DNA of 64,000 nucleotides from Bryum argenteum (Eukaryota > Streptophyta > Bryopsida > Bryales > Bryaceae): NCBI GenBank assembly GCA_037043015.1, contig CM073325.1, positions 17,339,001 to 17,403,000 on the forward strand. Reading direction: 5' to 3'. The notes under the pieces are model-generated. The model ran no database searches. It saw only the letters and a program-made list of their open reading frames with translations, and had not been told where the DNA came from. Shown piece by piece: positions 49,261 to 60,545 of this stretch. How positions within the stretch are numbered: position 1 is the first letter of the stretch; each line of letters starts with the position of its first letter. The position numbers and the translations under genes were made by a program.

Positions 49261-50356
49261 ATGGACGAATGCGAGATGAGCATGTATGAGTGCCAGGTTT
49301 GTGGCTTTTCAAGCTGGTATCAGTTGCAGGTAGAACAGCACCAAGAGCAGTCCCATCCGGCGTGCAACATATGCCACTGGCTGTTCTACGACCATCCCGC
49401 TCTACGCGAGCACTTTCTCAAATCCAGTAGTCATAACTACTGTGAGATTTGCGAACGTGATTTTCCGTCACCCGCTGCCAGACTACAGCATAAACTCAAT
49501 TCGAATCGTCATAACTACTGCACGATCTGCGATCGTGACTTTCAGACACCCGGTGCTAGACGGCAGCACTTCCTTGATACCAGCAGTAGCCATCACTACT
49601 GCGGAATCCGCGAGCGCCCATTCTCGTCACTCGTTGCGTTCCGAAAGCATGAGCACACGCACATGGCTAGAGACTACCAGTGAGTGTCCTCGCTGTGATG
49701 AGACCTTTGCGTTGGCATCGGCCTTGTTGGAGCATGTAAGACATCTGATTCAATATGTTCCAGATTTCTCCATACTTGCAGTTTGTAACAGAGATGGTAC
49801 TAGTGACATTCTCCAGTGTTTCTCATTCAGGTGGAGACTGGAAAGTGTTTCAGACTCACACACAGGCAGATTGTCGAATGCGTAAGAACCGGACATCCTA
49901 ATCTCGTCAGAAAGCCCCGACTCGTCAATGGAACTACCGGGCCGATTCAAGCTACTGCTGCAGCCTACAATGGTTCTGTATACATGTGCTCTTTCTGCCC
50001 GAGGGAGTTCCGCGTGTTGCACAACCTGAACCAGCACCTGACATCTGGCGTTCACCTCCCTAAAGAATTCTGCTGTCCTAAATGCGGCTTCACTGCAACC
50101 TGTAAGAAAATGCTGAGCCTCTGCTTTGGGTCATCGTTCTGGGACAAGGGAAAAAATAGGTCGTCTTCTATACAAACTGTAATAGAGTTTAGGAGAGCTG
50201 CGAGTGCAGTGAAATGGCCTTCATGGCAAAGCTGGAAAGGACTTCGTTTCATGTCAGCAATGCATTGTCTTATACATACTTCTTGAATCTTGTGCAGGGT
50301 TGTCTGGTTTAGTCAGACACTTTGAGTCAAAGAAATGCATACCCGCTGAGAAGTGA
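49261..50356 (+). pseudogene. Zinc-finger copy ZF3, degenerate
   Basis: Exon positions corresponding to the other copies are 49261-49735, 49831-50101 and 50298-50356. Exon 1 is 475 bases, one too many. The extra base near 49680 produces a stop (TGA 49681) just before the C-terminal half of the finger series. After the shift, the expected ECPRCDETFALASALLEH resumes up to the conserved GTAAG donor. One finger cysteine is replaced by Arg (CGIRERPF). This copy has one more finger than its relatives. Exon 3 has lost bases and stops after ESKKCIPAEK. Its leader has no match to the other copies beyond the last few tens of bases. The middle exon stays clean. Together these point to a recent pseudogene; a sequencing error could explain the frameshift but not all the defects. 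Confidence 0.8.
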
Positions 50357-50988
50357 AGAACCTGGCTACTACTGCCTGGGCACAACTGCTACGTGGAAAC
50401 TGAAGCACGGCCTTCCCTCCCTCATCCTACTTCCGATCACACATGAGGGAGGTGATCAGCGAGTCGAATTTGTACTCAGCCGTATCTCCTCCGGATAGTT
50501 TCTGAGATTTCCAGTTAGTTTGTGTGTATTCAGAGACGGCTTCATTTCCGTTTTTTGGTTGTGTCCTTTTCATTCGTACAGGCTGTTACATAATGTGATT
50601 GACTTCATTATTGTACATATTCGATCCTCACCAGTAATAAAAACCGATGGATATCCATTATATTTATCTTCTTATAGGCTGTCAGAAATTGCATGTGTTA
50701 AAATTTCTTGATTCTGTAGCTGACTTAAGTTCTGCTTCAAGATTCCTGAGGCCTAAACTCAGCACGCACTCTGCTCTTGAATCTTCATTTTTGACCTTTT
50801 GCCATTCTCCTACAGACAAATTCGGTTCAACAGAGTCATCGCTTATGGTAGATGTGAAATTGGAAGCTGTTCAAGGGAATCACATTATCTGAACAGCTTG
50901 AAACAGCTTTCAATGATGAAGTTCAAGGGAATCACATAATCTGATGTTGAACAATTCGTCGATCGATCAAGGGGCAGGTGTGGGCGCT
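50357..50988. other. ZF3 3' flank and intergenic DNA
   Basis: The first hundred bases still follow the flank of the other zinc-finger copies (CACGGCCTTCCCTC, ATCACACATG). The rest shows no recognised signal. 'TTCAAGGGAATCACAT(T/A)ATCTGA' is duplicated at about 50869 and 50921. Confidence 0.4.
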
Positions 50989-51172
50989 ATGGATCCTTCG
51001 CCTCTCGAGGAGAGCTATATGTTGATTTGTGCACATGGCAGCCATGACAAGCGATGTGGTGTCTGCGACCCTCCATTAAGAGATTAGTGAGCGTGATCTT
51101 AGTGAAGGAATTTATGTAAACAAGTGCTCTTATATTAGCGGCCACAAGTAAATCGGGAATGTCCTTGTGTTT
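50989..51172 (+). pseudogene. Sucrase/ferredoxin-like (AIM32-type) protein fragment
   Basis: The frame from 50989 reads MDPSPLEESYMLICAHGSHD and then KRCGVCDPPLRD. HGSxDKRCGVC is the diagnostic motif of the thioredoxin-like Suc_Fer/AIM32 family. It is followed by TAG, and then in a shifted frame by SERDLSEGIYVNKCSYISGH plus K, TAA, and IGNVLVF. The second part matches the family's CSHxGGHKxxGN(V/L)L region in the expected order and spacing. Two stops and a frame change show it is dead. No other exon is seen nearby. It lies just upstream of a retrotransposon LTR. Confidence 0.7.
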
Positions 51173-51179
51173 AGGCATG

Positions 51180-54080
51180 AATGAGCTAGAGTTGTTTCAG
51201 GCCCATAGTTTGAGTTTCTTAGGTCCGATGATTTTGGAGAAGTATATTGGTGAAGGAGAAGTTATTGACCAACTCTGGCAAGACAAGGTGGGACAATAAG
51301 CATAAGGAAGTCTATTAATGGGAAGCAAACTCCGAACGCTAAGCTAGCCAAAGCCTGAGATGAATACACATAAGTACAAATACACATAGGTACAATGGAT
51401 GAGCAGATACCTCAATAGTCTCACCATTGGTAATCATGCACAAGAGAATTTGATGAGTGGGGCACTTGATTACGTCCCAAGTACAATCTCCAAGACATAA
51501 TTAGACTAGAATTTGGACCTATTACCCTTCCTCATATTCTCACCTCCTTATTCATGACAATAAAATCAACTTCATGTCATAGACATACATGTATACATAA
51601 AAACATACATACATACTTATATAAGTTGGAAGTTATGGAAGTTAGGTTATCATGATATATATATATATATATATATATACATTGTCATGACAAGTCCAAT
51701 TTGTATTAGCAACACAAGTTGTCATTGTTCTTTAATCCAATGCATCTTTGTTACTTCTTGTTCATTGTTCTTGTTCATGTCCGCAACAGTTTGCTAATAG
51801 CATAATTTATCTTAATTTGTTAATTTTCTTCTTGAAATTATATTGGTTTTAATATGAAATCTTCAAATGAGGCACGTCTCAATGATTTAATTGCTCACAT
51901 CAATGCCTTGCAACAAAAAAATGTTGAAGAAATGCAAGAGGCTTTAGCAACAAATAAATCAAGGATGGATCAAATTACTCAAGAGAACATGATGCTTCAT
52001 GATACAATCACATGTTTGGAGGAGATTGTTGCATCCTTTCCTCACATGTCAAGTATTGCCCAAAGTCGAGAACATGTCATCAAGGATCCTAAATTGAGCA
52101 TGCCGGAGAAATTTGATGGGACACGATCCAAGTTTGGGGGATTTTCTAATCAAATAAAATTGTTTATAAGGATGCAACCTCAAAGGTACTCAAGTGAAAT
52201 ATCTAAAGTTGGTCTTATTGGAACTTTGTTGACAAGCAATGCTCTTGCATGGTTTGGCCTCTTAATGAACAAAATTCAACTCTCTTGAGAATTTTGAAGC
52301 ATTTATGGAAGAATTTTCTACCACATTTGGAGATGTCGACAAAGCAAGGATGGCAGACAGGAAAATTAGGGAATTACAACAAGGCAGCCGCCCTGCTTCA
52401 ATATATGCCTTTGAGTTTAGGCAATTGTCATGCAACATGGATTGGGAATTAGATATGGCTTTGGTGCGACAATTTTATTGGGGATTACAGGATGATGTAA
52501 AGGTTCTTTTGCTAACAATGCAAGATGTTTCAACATTGACTGAAGCAATTTCTCAAGCAATTAAATGTGATGATAGACTTTTTGAAAGATGCCAAAACAA
52601 AAGACTTGGACCACAAATTAGAGTACCCCTCTCTTCTCCTCCTCCAACAACATTAACATTACCTTCAAATCTTATCAATAATAATTATGATCCAATGCAA
52701 ATTGACTCCATACGATATAGAACATTAACTCAAGTTGAAAAGGATCGTCGCCGACGTGAAGGTCTATATTTATATTGTGGAGAAGAGGGGCACCTAGCAC
52801 GTGATTGTAAAAAGAAACAAAAACGTAATTCAGAAAACTAGCTCTTCCAACTGTCGTTGGGACCATACGGTTGGATATTTCAACACCCACAATTGGTCCT
52901 ATATTGTCTTCAACACCGGTACCTTCTTACAATTTACATACTTATATCTATTACAACAACCATGTTATACATGCCAATGCCTTGTTAGATTTTGGAGCCT
53001 CTGCTAGTTTTATAAATAAAGCATTTGCGAAATTACATTCCATACCTTTAATATTAAAAAAAAAAAAAAAAAACTGTAGAAGTCATAGATGGCCCATTAA
53101 TTGCTTCAGGAGTAGTAACAAATGAAACTATACCTATTTCTATTTTAGTTGAAGGAAAATTATGTGTTGTGTCATTCAATGTCATAGGAACTTCTTCTGA
53201 CTCATAGTCCAATAATTCTAGGTTTGTCATGGCTTACTGAGTCAACCCGTCAATAGATTGGAAAATTAGAAACCTTTCTTGGAAAGAACCACTTCTATCA
53301 ACAAAATTAACCTAAAGGAAAATGATACTTTGATTGAATCTCAAGTTATTCCACAAAATCAAAAGAAACAAAGATACAACCACTCATGTAAAAAAGTACA
53401 TAGAATATATTTTAAGTATAAAAAAGTACTGTTACTCATAGGAGCAAGTACATTCATAAGAGCTGCAAAAGAAAGTACACCATTTATTATTTATACAACT
53501 TCAGTAAAAGAAGTAAGTCATGTTTCAAATGAACTTCCAGAACAATATGAAGATTTTTTGGATGTTTTTGAAAAGAAAAATGCAGATACATTACCAAAGC
53601 ACCGTCCATATGATTGCACGATTGATTTGGAACCAGGAGTTGAACCACCTTTTGGGCCTATTTATAATCTATCACAAACTGAACTCACCGCGCTTCGAGA
53701 ATACATTGATGAAAATTTAGCCAAGAACTTTATCCAACATTCAAAGTCACTTGCCAGTGCCCCAATCTTATTCGTCAAAAAGAAGGACGGTTTACTTAGA
53801 ATGTGTATTGATTATTGTGGATTGAATAAAATAACTATAAAGAATCGCTACCATTTACCATTAATTTCAGGTCTCATTGATCAATTGGGGAAAACAAGGA
53901 TATATACAAAAATTGATCTTCGTGGTGCTTATAATTTGGTACGAATAAAAAAAGAAGATGAATGGAAAACTGCATTTAGAACACATTATGGACACTTTGA
54001 ATATAATGTTATGCCGTTTGGTTTATCCAATCCATCTTTGTTACTTCTTGTTCATTGTCCTTGTTCATGTCCCCAACACT
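51180..54080 (+). mobile_element. Ty3/gypsy LTR retrotransposon, internally deleted and broken
   Basis: A putative 5' LTR ends near 51788 (TGTTCATGTCCGCAACA). Gag-like sequence covers 51854-52841 with two frame breaks near 52240-52300, and ends in a zinc knuckle YCGEEGHLARDC whose first Cys is replaced by Tyr. A protease segment near 52975 has DFGAS where DSGAS or DTGAS is expected. Reverse transcriptase covers about 53560-54040 ([47 protein letters not shown]) and stops before the YxDD box. It then joins LTR-like sequence at 54026-54080 (CCATCTTTGTTACTTCTTGT, as at 51742). RNase H and integrase are absent, so a deletion joined RT to the 3' LTR end. The element is dead. Confidence 0.8.
51654..51680. 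repeat. AT dinucleotide repeat
   Basis: A run of about 13 AT units lies within the putative 5' LTR. Confidence 0.9.
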
Positions 54081-54105
54081 TCATGGTAAGTGAAACAAGC
54101 ACAAA

Positions 54106-54474
54106 TTAACCCTTAAACGCCTGAGCGGCCCCGAGGGGGCCGTTTCCAACAGAATCTCCTCTATAGCTCTCAAACACAATAACTTTTCACTTATATTTTG
54201 ATGTCAAACTGGTCACCTTCTTGTGATGCATTCAAAAAGTGAAATTTTAGAATTCAAATCACAATTTGTAAGAGTGATTTTGTGCTTTGAAAGGATTGTG
54301 GTAGGTAGGTTGAGGTTGTACAATACTTGTAGGAGGTTGCAAGCTCATCATTGATTGGATCATTCATGATGCCCAAGTTCAAAAAGTGCACTATTCATGA
54401 TGCCCAAGTGCAAAAGATGCTGTGATCCAATACTGGGCTGCCCAAATCCGTATAGCTAGGCGTTTAAGGGTTAA
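54106..54474. mobile_element. TTAA-flanked MITE, family A copy 3 (369 bp)
   Basis: TTAA lies on both sides, with left CCCTTAAACGCCTGAGCGGC and right GCTAGGCGTTTAAGGG. The GC-rich subterminal CCCCGAGGGGGCC palindrome is followed by GTTTCCAACAGAATCTCC. It sits beside the truncated end of the retrotransposon, about 166 bases from copy 4 and in the same orientation. Confidence 0.85.
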
Positions 54475-54640
54475 CCAAGTAACAATCAGGTTTGGAAGAT
54501 AAAGAGTATGATGAAAAGATAAATGTATAGTGGTTGAAAATCACTCCATAAGGAGTTATGGACAACATATTATTTTACATCCAAAATCTAAACATTTGCC
54601 AAACTTTAAGGGCGATTATTCTGAACCTAAAAGTAGCAGC

Positions 54641-55010
54641 TTAACCCTTAAACGTCTGAGCGGCCCCGAGGGGGCCGATTCCAGCAGAATCTCCTCTGTA
54701 GCTCTCAATGTACCCAACTTTTCACTCATATTTTAATGTCAAACTGGTCACCTTCTTGTGATGCATTCAAAAAGTGAAATTTTAGAATTCAAATCACAAT
54801 TTGTATGCGTGATTTGTGCATTGAAAGGATTGTGGGAGGTAGGTTGGGGTTGTACATAACCTTGTAGGAGGTTACAAGCTCATCATTGATTGGATCATTC
54901 ATTGATGCCCAAGTTCAAAAAGTGCACTATTCATGATGCCCAAGTCCAAAAGATGTTGTGATCCAATTTTGGACTGCCCCAATCCGTATAGCTAGACGTT
55001 TAAGGGTTAA
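54641..55010. mobile_element. TTAA-flanked MITE, family A copy 4 (370 bp)
   Basis: Flanks are TTAA on both sides. The inner termini CCCTTAAACGTCT and, reverse complemented, CCCTTAAACGTCT match perfectly over 13 bases. Identity to copy 3 is well above 90% by eye, so the two are recent relatives. Confidence 0.88.
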
Positions 55011-56649
55011 ACCTGGAAAGCTACTGTTGTCGATCTCACAATCATACTAAAGTTCATGTTCTTGTCCTTGTATTACCGGTTCCGGAACCCTATATATCCG
55101 GTTCATAATATTCCCAATTGATCCTAAATTCTAGATTTTTAACATCCGGATTCTATAATTTATCAATCTAGCCTCATATTTTCTTTTGCTTAAAATCTAA
55201 TCTTTATGCTTGTCAGCGGGGCTTTCAAGAGCTAATCCAAGTACCTTCCACCAAAGCTACTTTTTAGATCAGTTTAACCTAAGTAGAGTTATTCCTTAAC
55301 CCTACACTAATTCTATTAAGGAGAATTGACCAATTAATCAAAATTTTGATTGTATTAGTTATCACAACCTAATACATTTTTAACATAGAGAACTTCACTA
55401 TGTTACTAATTATACTAGCATGATCTCTATATATAAGAAAACACGATGTGCGATTTGTCTGTATGTCCTTAGTGCATGTATGTACATGCATGCTCATAAT
55501 CATGATGATCAGGTCATGTATTCATGGTATGAAGAGTTTTAGAGATTTTGAAGGATTTTGAAAGATTTTGAAGGATTTTGATTCTTATTAAGGGTGTTTT
55601 AGATCCCTATAATGTAATGACTAATGAGAAGTCAAAGGGACGAGGAATGTGGAAATTGAAAATGGGAGCAAAGAAAGAGACAATAAATTGGAGATCAAGA
55701 GAACATCAGAGGGGAACTAGGAATTGGGAAACGAGTTTAGAAGTAGGGAACCAATAAGAAAAGAATAGACAATGGGGAACCATAATAGAAGACGGGGAAC
55801 TGGGAACAATGGAACGAGGGAACGGAGGACATGCTACAACTCTTAAAAAGCATGAGAAACAAGTTTCCACGACCTCACACATTTTATTCAGATCCACATG
55901 ATTATAGCCATAACAAAGTCTGATACGATAACAAGATATGATACAACAATAAGAAAGTATGATATTAGGCGAGTATGATAAGTTTCTCGAGGCTCGTTGA
56001 GATTTTTGACTAGGCACTGTCGAACTCAGGTAATGACATGGGGCCATATCTTCCATTAGACTGGAAGGCCAACACGAAGAAACAAAGAGGCTGAACTCCA
56101 AACATCTACATACACACAACCTCCAATAAACATAAGAAGAAGAAAGTAGGTTGGCATCGTGGCGCATAGTTTACACCCTTGAGAAGCATTTTCCTTAATT
56201 CCAAGCCCGAGTAAGTATAGTGAGAAGGTAGTTGATCGACAGGTTGCAATGTTAAGCGAATCATACAACCTTTCATACCACCAATTCAAAGCAAAGTGCA
56301 GAGGAGATCGCCTCACCTACTCGTCTATGCTAAATATACATAAAAGTAAAAATAAATTCTAACACTTTTGTTAGTTGTTATATGGAGATAGTAAGTGGTT
56401 CTTATCGAGGATTTTGCATACCAATTGTTGTGTTTAATACAATCAATGTCAAATATATACAATTGACTAATAGAAATTAGAAGAAATTTTAGGATGTACT
56501 ATCGTATAGCCAATGTTGTAGATTCGGTTCAACTCTTTTACCTCACATTTTTACTTTTGTATATTTTTGTGAATAATTCGGTTCACACCATGTTGTCATC
56601 ATTTACCTCAAATTTTGGCCCGTTAACATTTTGGTGACAAATGTCATTG
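55011..56649. other. Intergenic, possible retroelement debris
   Basis: Minus-strand open frames at 55706-56316 show no domain. 'GATTTTGAAGGATTTTGAA' is tandemly repeated near 55550. No gene is supported. Confidence 0.4.
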
Positions 56650-57090
56650 AGTTCAAGCGTGAGAGAGCTGAAGCTGTTTCGGACCATTGGTTTGGGTATG
56701 TTACATTAGAGGATTTTGGTGAAGGAAATTAAAGTTATCGACCGGCTCTGGAGTGACCAGATGGGATTGAGTGTGAATCAGGAGAAGGAAGTCTTTGTGA
56801 AGCAAAATCTGAATACTACGCTACCTGAACCATCAAACGAAAATAAGGCACGAAAAAATAAATTACATAAAGAGAATGGAGGGTGGATTAAGCGATTAGT
56901 CTCACTGTTGGTTTTTCTATACAAGAGTTACAAGGATAACTATAATAAGTGTACAAGATACTCTACAACACCTAAATAAAATCTACACAATCAAGTTTGG
57001 AATATAAAAAAATCCAAATCCACTACCCTTCTCATTCTCACCTCCTTATCCAGACATGTTAATCAACTTTATGGGGATAGAGCAGTTAAT
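56650..57090 (+). mobile_element. Second LTR-like copy
   Basis: It follows 51180-51560 in order: a GAGCTG or GAGCTAG start, GTTTCGGACC or GTTTCAGGCC, GATTTTGG, GGTGAAGGA, TATCGACC or TATTGACC, CTCTGG, AGTCTCACTG or AGTCTCACCA, and CATTCTCACCTCCTTA. Divergence is high. It may be a solo LTR or a decayed copy of the same retroelement. Confidence 0.5.
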
Positions 57091-57327
57091 AGCTAAAATA
57101 ACCAAGCTACTCCTTAGTTTAGAGAAAAGAATGACTCCTTAGTTTAGAGAAAAGAATGGAGACTAAATCCCTAAAAGTGGTGGCCGTCTCCGATCCCTAC
57201 AAGTGATGGCCGTGTCCGATCTCAGATCGAAGAATTCTAAATCCTATAAATGTGGATCCTAAAACTCTGAATCCAATCATACCGTTCCTAACATTCATAT
57301 TACTAACTTTCCGGATCCAAAGGTTCA

Positions 57328-57474
57328 TGTTTCTACCTTTACGATTCCTAAAGTCCATGTTCCTACCTTTCATGTTCCTACCTTTCATGTTCCTACCTTT
57401 CCGGTTCCTTCCTATCCGGTTCCTTCCTATCCGGTTCCTTCCTATCCGGTTCCTTCCTTTCCGGTTCCTAAATC
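57328..57474. repeat. 15-bp minisatellite
   Basis: Units CATGTTCCTACCTTT change into CCGGTTCCTTCCTAT along the array, about nine units in all. Confidence 0.85.
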
Positions 57475-59204
57475 GGAGTCCTGAATTTCCAATTTTTACA
57501 TTGATTTCCTAAGTTTCCTGACATGACATTTCTAGATCTTGGAATCGAGTATTTTCTATGACTTCCAAACAATCTTTGCAAATCCGGGTGCACTTATCTA
57601 AATTTAATCTTATGTTTTGACTGGTTAATACTATGGTGAATTAAATAGGTATTAATAACTTCAGTTGGTAAAGCTTTGGTCATTTTGATATTGTTAGACT
57701 TTTCATAATGCTTTGGCTAGTTAAACAACACTAAAATTATATTTAGTGTTGTATGCACTAAATATAACCACTACAACTTTTTACTTTTGATCAAATAATT
57801 TCCTACTTGTGTCACAAGTTTGCCCCCCTTTAAGTACTATAAGTAGATGCTTGCTTAGTAAAAGAGAACATCAAAAACAAAAAGTTATAGAAAACTCTAA
57901 TCATATAGTATGCTGCTACTTTAAATGTAATTTTTAGTGTTAGTAGTCAATTTTGATCATACTTCAAAGTGAGGAGTTACAAAAATGAAATATAATTTGT
58001 GCCAAGGTGTTATATGGCCATTATGGTCAATGTTGTTGACCTTTAAGGTAAAATCACCGTTTACTAAACACTTAAGGTAATTATTCATCATATTTAGAAT
58101 AATAACATGCTAATATTTTATAGTGATTAATAATAGAAAAGATAGTTTCCATATGCATTTGGTGTTTCCAAAAACTTTCATTATAACTTACTAATTTAAG
58201 AATCAATTAGTTACTCAAAATTATAAAATAATGCTAAACTTCATGTACACATGAAGTACATGCAAAAAAGAGAAATCCAAAAATCATGTAAATTCATTGC
58301 TATAAAATAATGATGTAATATGCCTTATTAAAATTTGATCTACCAATCAACTATCTAAGTTTCACCCACCTTAACACTGTCTTATATCAAACAAATAAAA
58401 TCTCATCTTCCAAGTAATCCACCATGATTTGACATCATAAGACTTGACTGTTTGAAACAATCCAAATTCACAATCAAAAAGGTGCATTTAGAATATATTT
58501 TCCATAAACTTTGCAAAAATCCCATAAAGTTGAATTTAAAAGAAATGTATACAAGTTAAGAGAAAATTAGTTTCTTTTATAGAATGAAGGACTTTACATT
58601 AGTAACATGCAAGCCCTAGTAATGCAACTTGAGCCCCCACGTAGAAATGATTCACACCACTCAATATTACTTGTAATAAGCACATTTATTTTTACACTTG
58701 CAATACGCTTACAAGCATACAAGTGTTTTCAAACTTAAATATGCATTTCATATTTGATATTGTCTATAGGTATACATCGTTTTAGATTTGAATAAGCAAT
58801 TTCACACAACGAGTAATATTGTTTGTAGCCATAGCTTGTTTCTAAGAACTTGAATTGGCAAATTCACTTAATAATATGCAATATTCGTCCTAGGTATAGG
58901 GGTGTCTCAGAACTTGAATGTGTTGTCTTTCTCATATGACATGCCATATTGCCCATATGGTAACATATTAGGGTGCAATTGCTCGGAGACTTGATTCACA
59001 AAAATGTGAAACAATACGCATGCAAACAAACGTTTTAAAAACTTGTTTTTGTGATTTCACATAACACACAATATTTCATGATTGTACACTTGGTTCTTGA
59101 AAACTTAGAGGGCTTTTAGACACTGAATTCTTGATTCATAAGACTGAGATGTTGCTGCATAGTGACCTTCACTATGCAGTAGCATTAATAAACCTTAAGG
59201 GTTC
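57475..59204. other. AT-rich intergenic DNA, nothing recognised
   Basis: There are no open frames of note. A small hairpin of CAACACTAAA and TTTAGTGTTG lies at 57726-57751. Confidence 0.45.
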
Positions 59205-59540
59205 TCTCATGCCACATGGACCCCCTTAAGGGGATGCCACATGGACCCAAGAATACACTTTATTTCATAAAATTTAATTCTTTGAGGCTAGCCCCAACCC
59301 TCTTGTACCTCCTTAGGAGAAGAAGAAGCAACAAAGGATATGGGATAAATTTGCAAACCCAAGACCCCCTACCCCCAAGACCCCCTGCCCCCAAGACCCC
59401 CTGCCCCCAAGACCCCCCACCCCCAAGACCCCCCGCCCCCAAGACCCCTCCAGCAGGACCCTCCCATACCCCTCCTCTCTGGTTTTTATGCAGCGATTTG
59501 CTGCCCGCATTCCAAGAGCACTAACAATATTTTGGGACAT
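59205..59540. repeat. GCCACATGGAC dispersed repeat upstream of ZF4, with C-rich minisatellite
   Basis: ATGCCACATGGACCCCCTTA and a second GCCACATGGACCC begin the segment, followed by CCCCAACCCTCTTG and ATATGGGATAAAT as in 48916-49215. At 59359-59455 there are six 16-base units of AAGACCCCCTGCCCCC type, spaced exactly 16 apart. Pro- or Gly-rich frames on either strand come from this array. Confidence 0.75.
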
Positions 59541-59654
59541 AGTGTACTATGAAGAGACTCATTAATTTTAGTGCCTAGCAGTGTTTACTAATGATTGAAA
59601 GGAGGTGGCTTGTTACTGTATTACAGGACAATGTACAGCCCCTGTGGTAAACTA

Positions 59655-60545
59655 TATCAATTACTACGTCCGACGGACGAGATCGTTCGTCCCCATATCG
59701 AGTTTCTCGTCGTCGTCTTCGTTTAGAGATGAGAATATGATCCCGGGAAGCATCCATGGCTTATCGAAGCTTCCTCGCCAAGCCCAGTCCAGTTGTATTA
59801 ATGCATTACGGCGGCGTTGAGTAGCCTTGCGCAGCCTTTCGCAATTCTCGAATCAATCGAGCTCCTCAGGTAATCCGACTCCTAATCTTTGCTGCAATGC
59901 CGTTCATTCTTTCTTAGAGTTCTTTCTGGTTGTTTTCTTTTGAATCTTGTGGTGGCGGAGCTTAATGCACAGAGAGGACAGGAATGGCGAGAGCGGAGAC
60001 CTCGATCCTTTAGTTTATAAAGAGTCTTCTTATGATCACATTGTTATGTTTTTCAACGATCTTTTCTGATGTCGCGGAAGGTTTCTTTAACCTGGTGATC
60101 CTGAGAGTCAGAATGCAGAAGAAGATTGGTTCTGTGTATGGATCTTAAAATTCCGGAGAGTGTAAATGGAGATTTCATTGACTCGATTTACGAAGTCGAA
60201 GATCAAGTGTTAGTGTCCGTTAGTTTTTAAAATTGTGTATCGTGGATCTTTTGCGTGATAATTCTCTGTTTCTTTCAACTGGCGTTTGAGATCCACATTG
60301 CGGAGGCATAGGTTTGAAGGCAGTATAGCGTGTTCTGAAATGCTGGCTGCTATGTGAACAATAAAATTTGTGAATGTAGAACTGCGAAGGTTGTGGCTGT
60401 TCTTAAGATTGTGTGTATCGTGGATCTTTCGAGTGGTAGTTCCTGTTCATTAGTAATTGAAAATCACGTTCAGGACGCACAGGATTGGTAGGCGGTGAGG
60501 CGTGTACTGAAGATCTTGTTGCTATGTGAACAGTGTGAGCAAGCA
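59655..60545 (+). promoter_or_regulatory. 5' leader of ZF4, with an internal duplication
   Basis: From TTACTACGTCCGACGGACG it parallels the ZF2 leader. About 60225-60360 and 60405-60540 are two successive versions of the same last part (GTGTATCGTGGATCTTT..., ...GCTATGTGAACA), so the stretch next to the gene has been tandemly duplicated in this copy only. Confidence 0.5.

Noticed and set aside
55706..56316. Minus-strand open frames of 153 and 86 codons
   Set aside because: They are Ser/Cys/Tyr-rich with no domain and sit in repeat-like DNA; treated as chance.
59216..59540. Pro-rich (+) and Gly-rich (-) open frames
   Set aside because: Both come from the 16-base C-rich tandem array.
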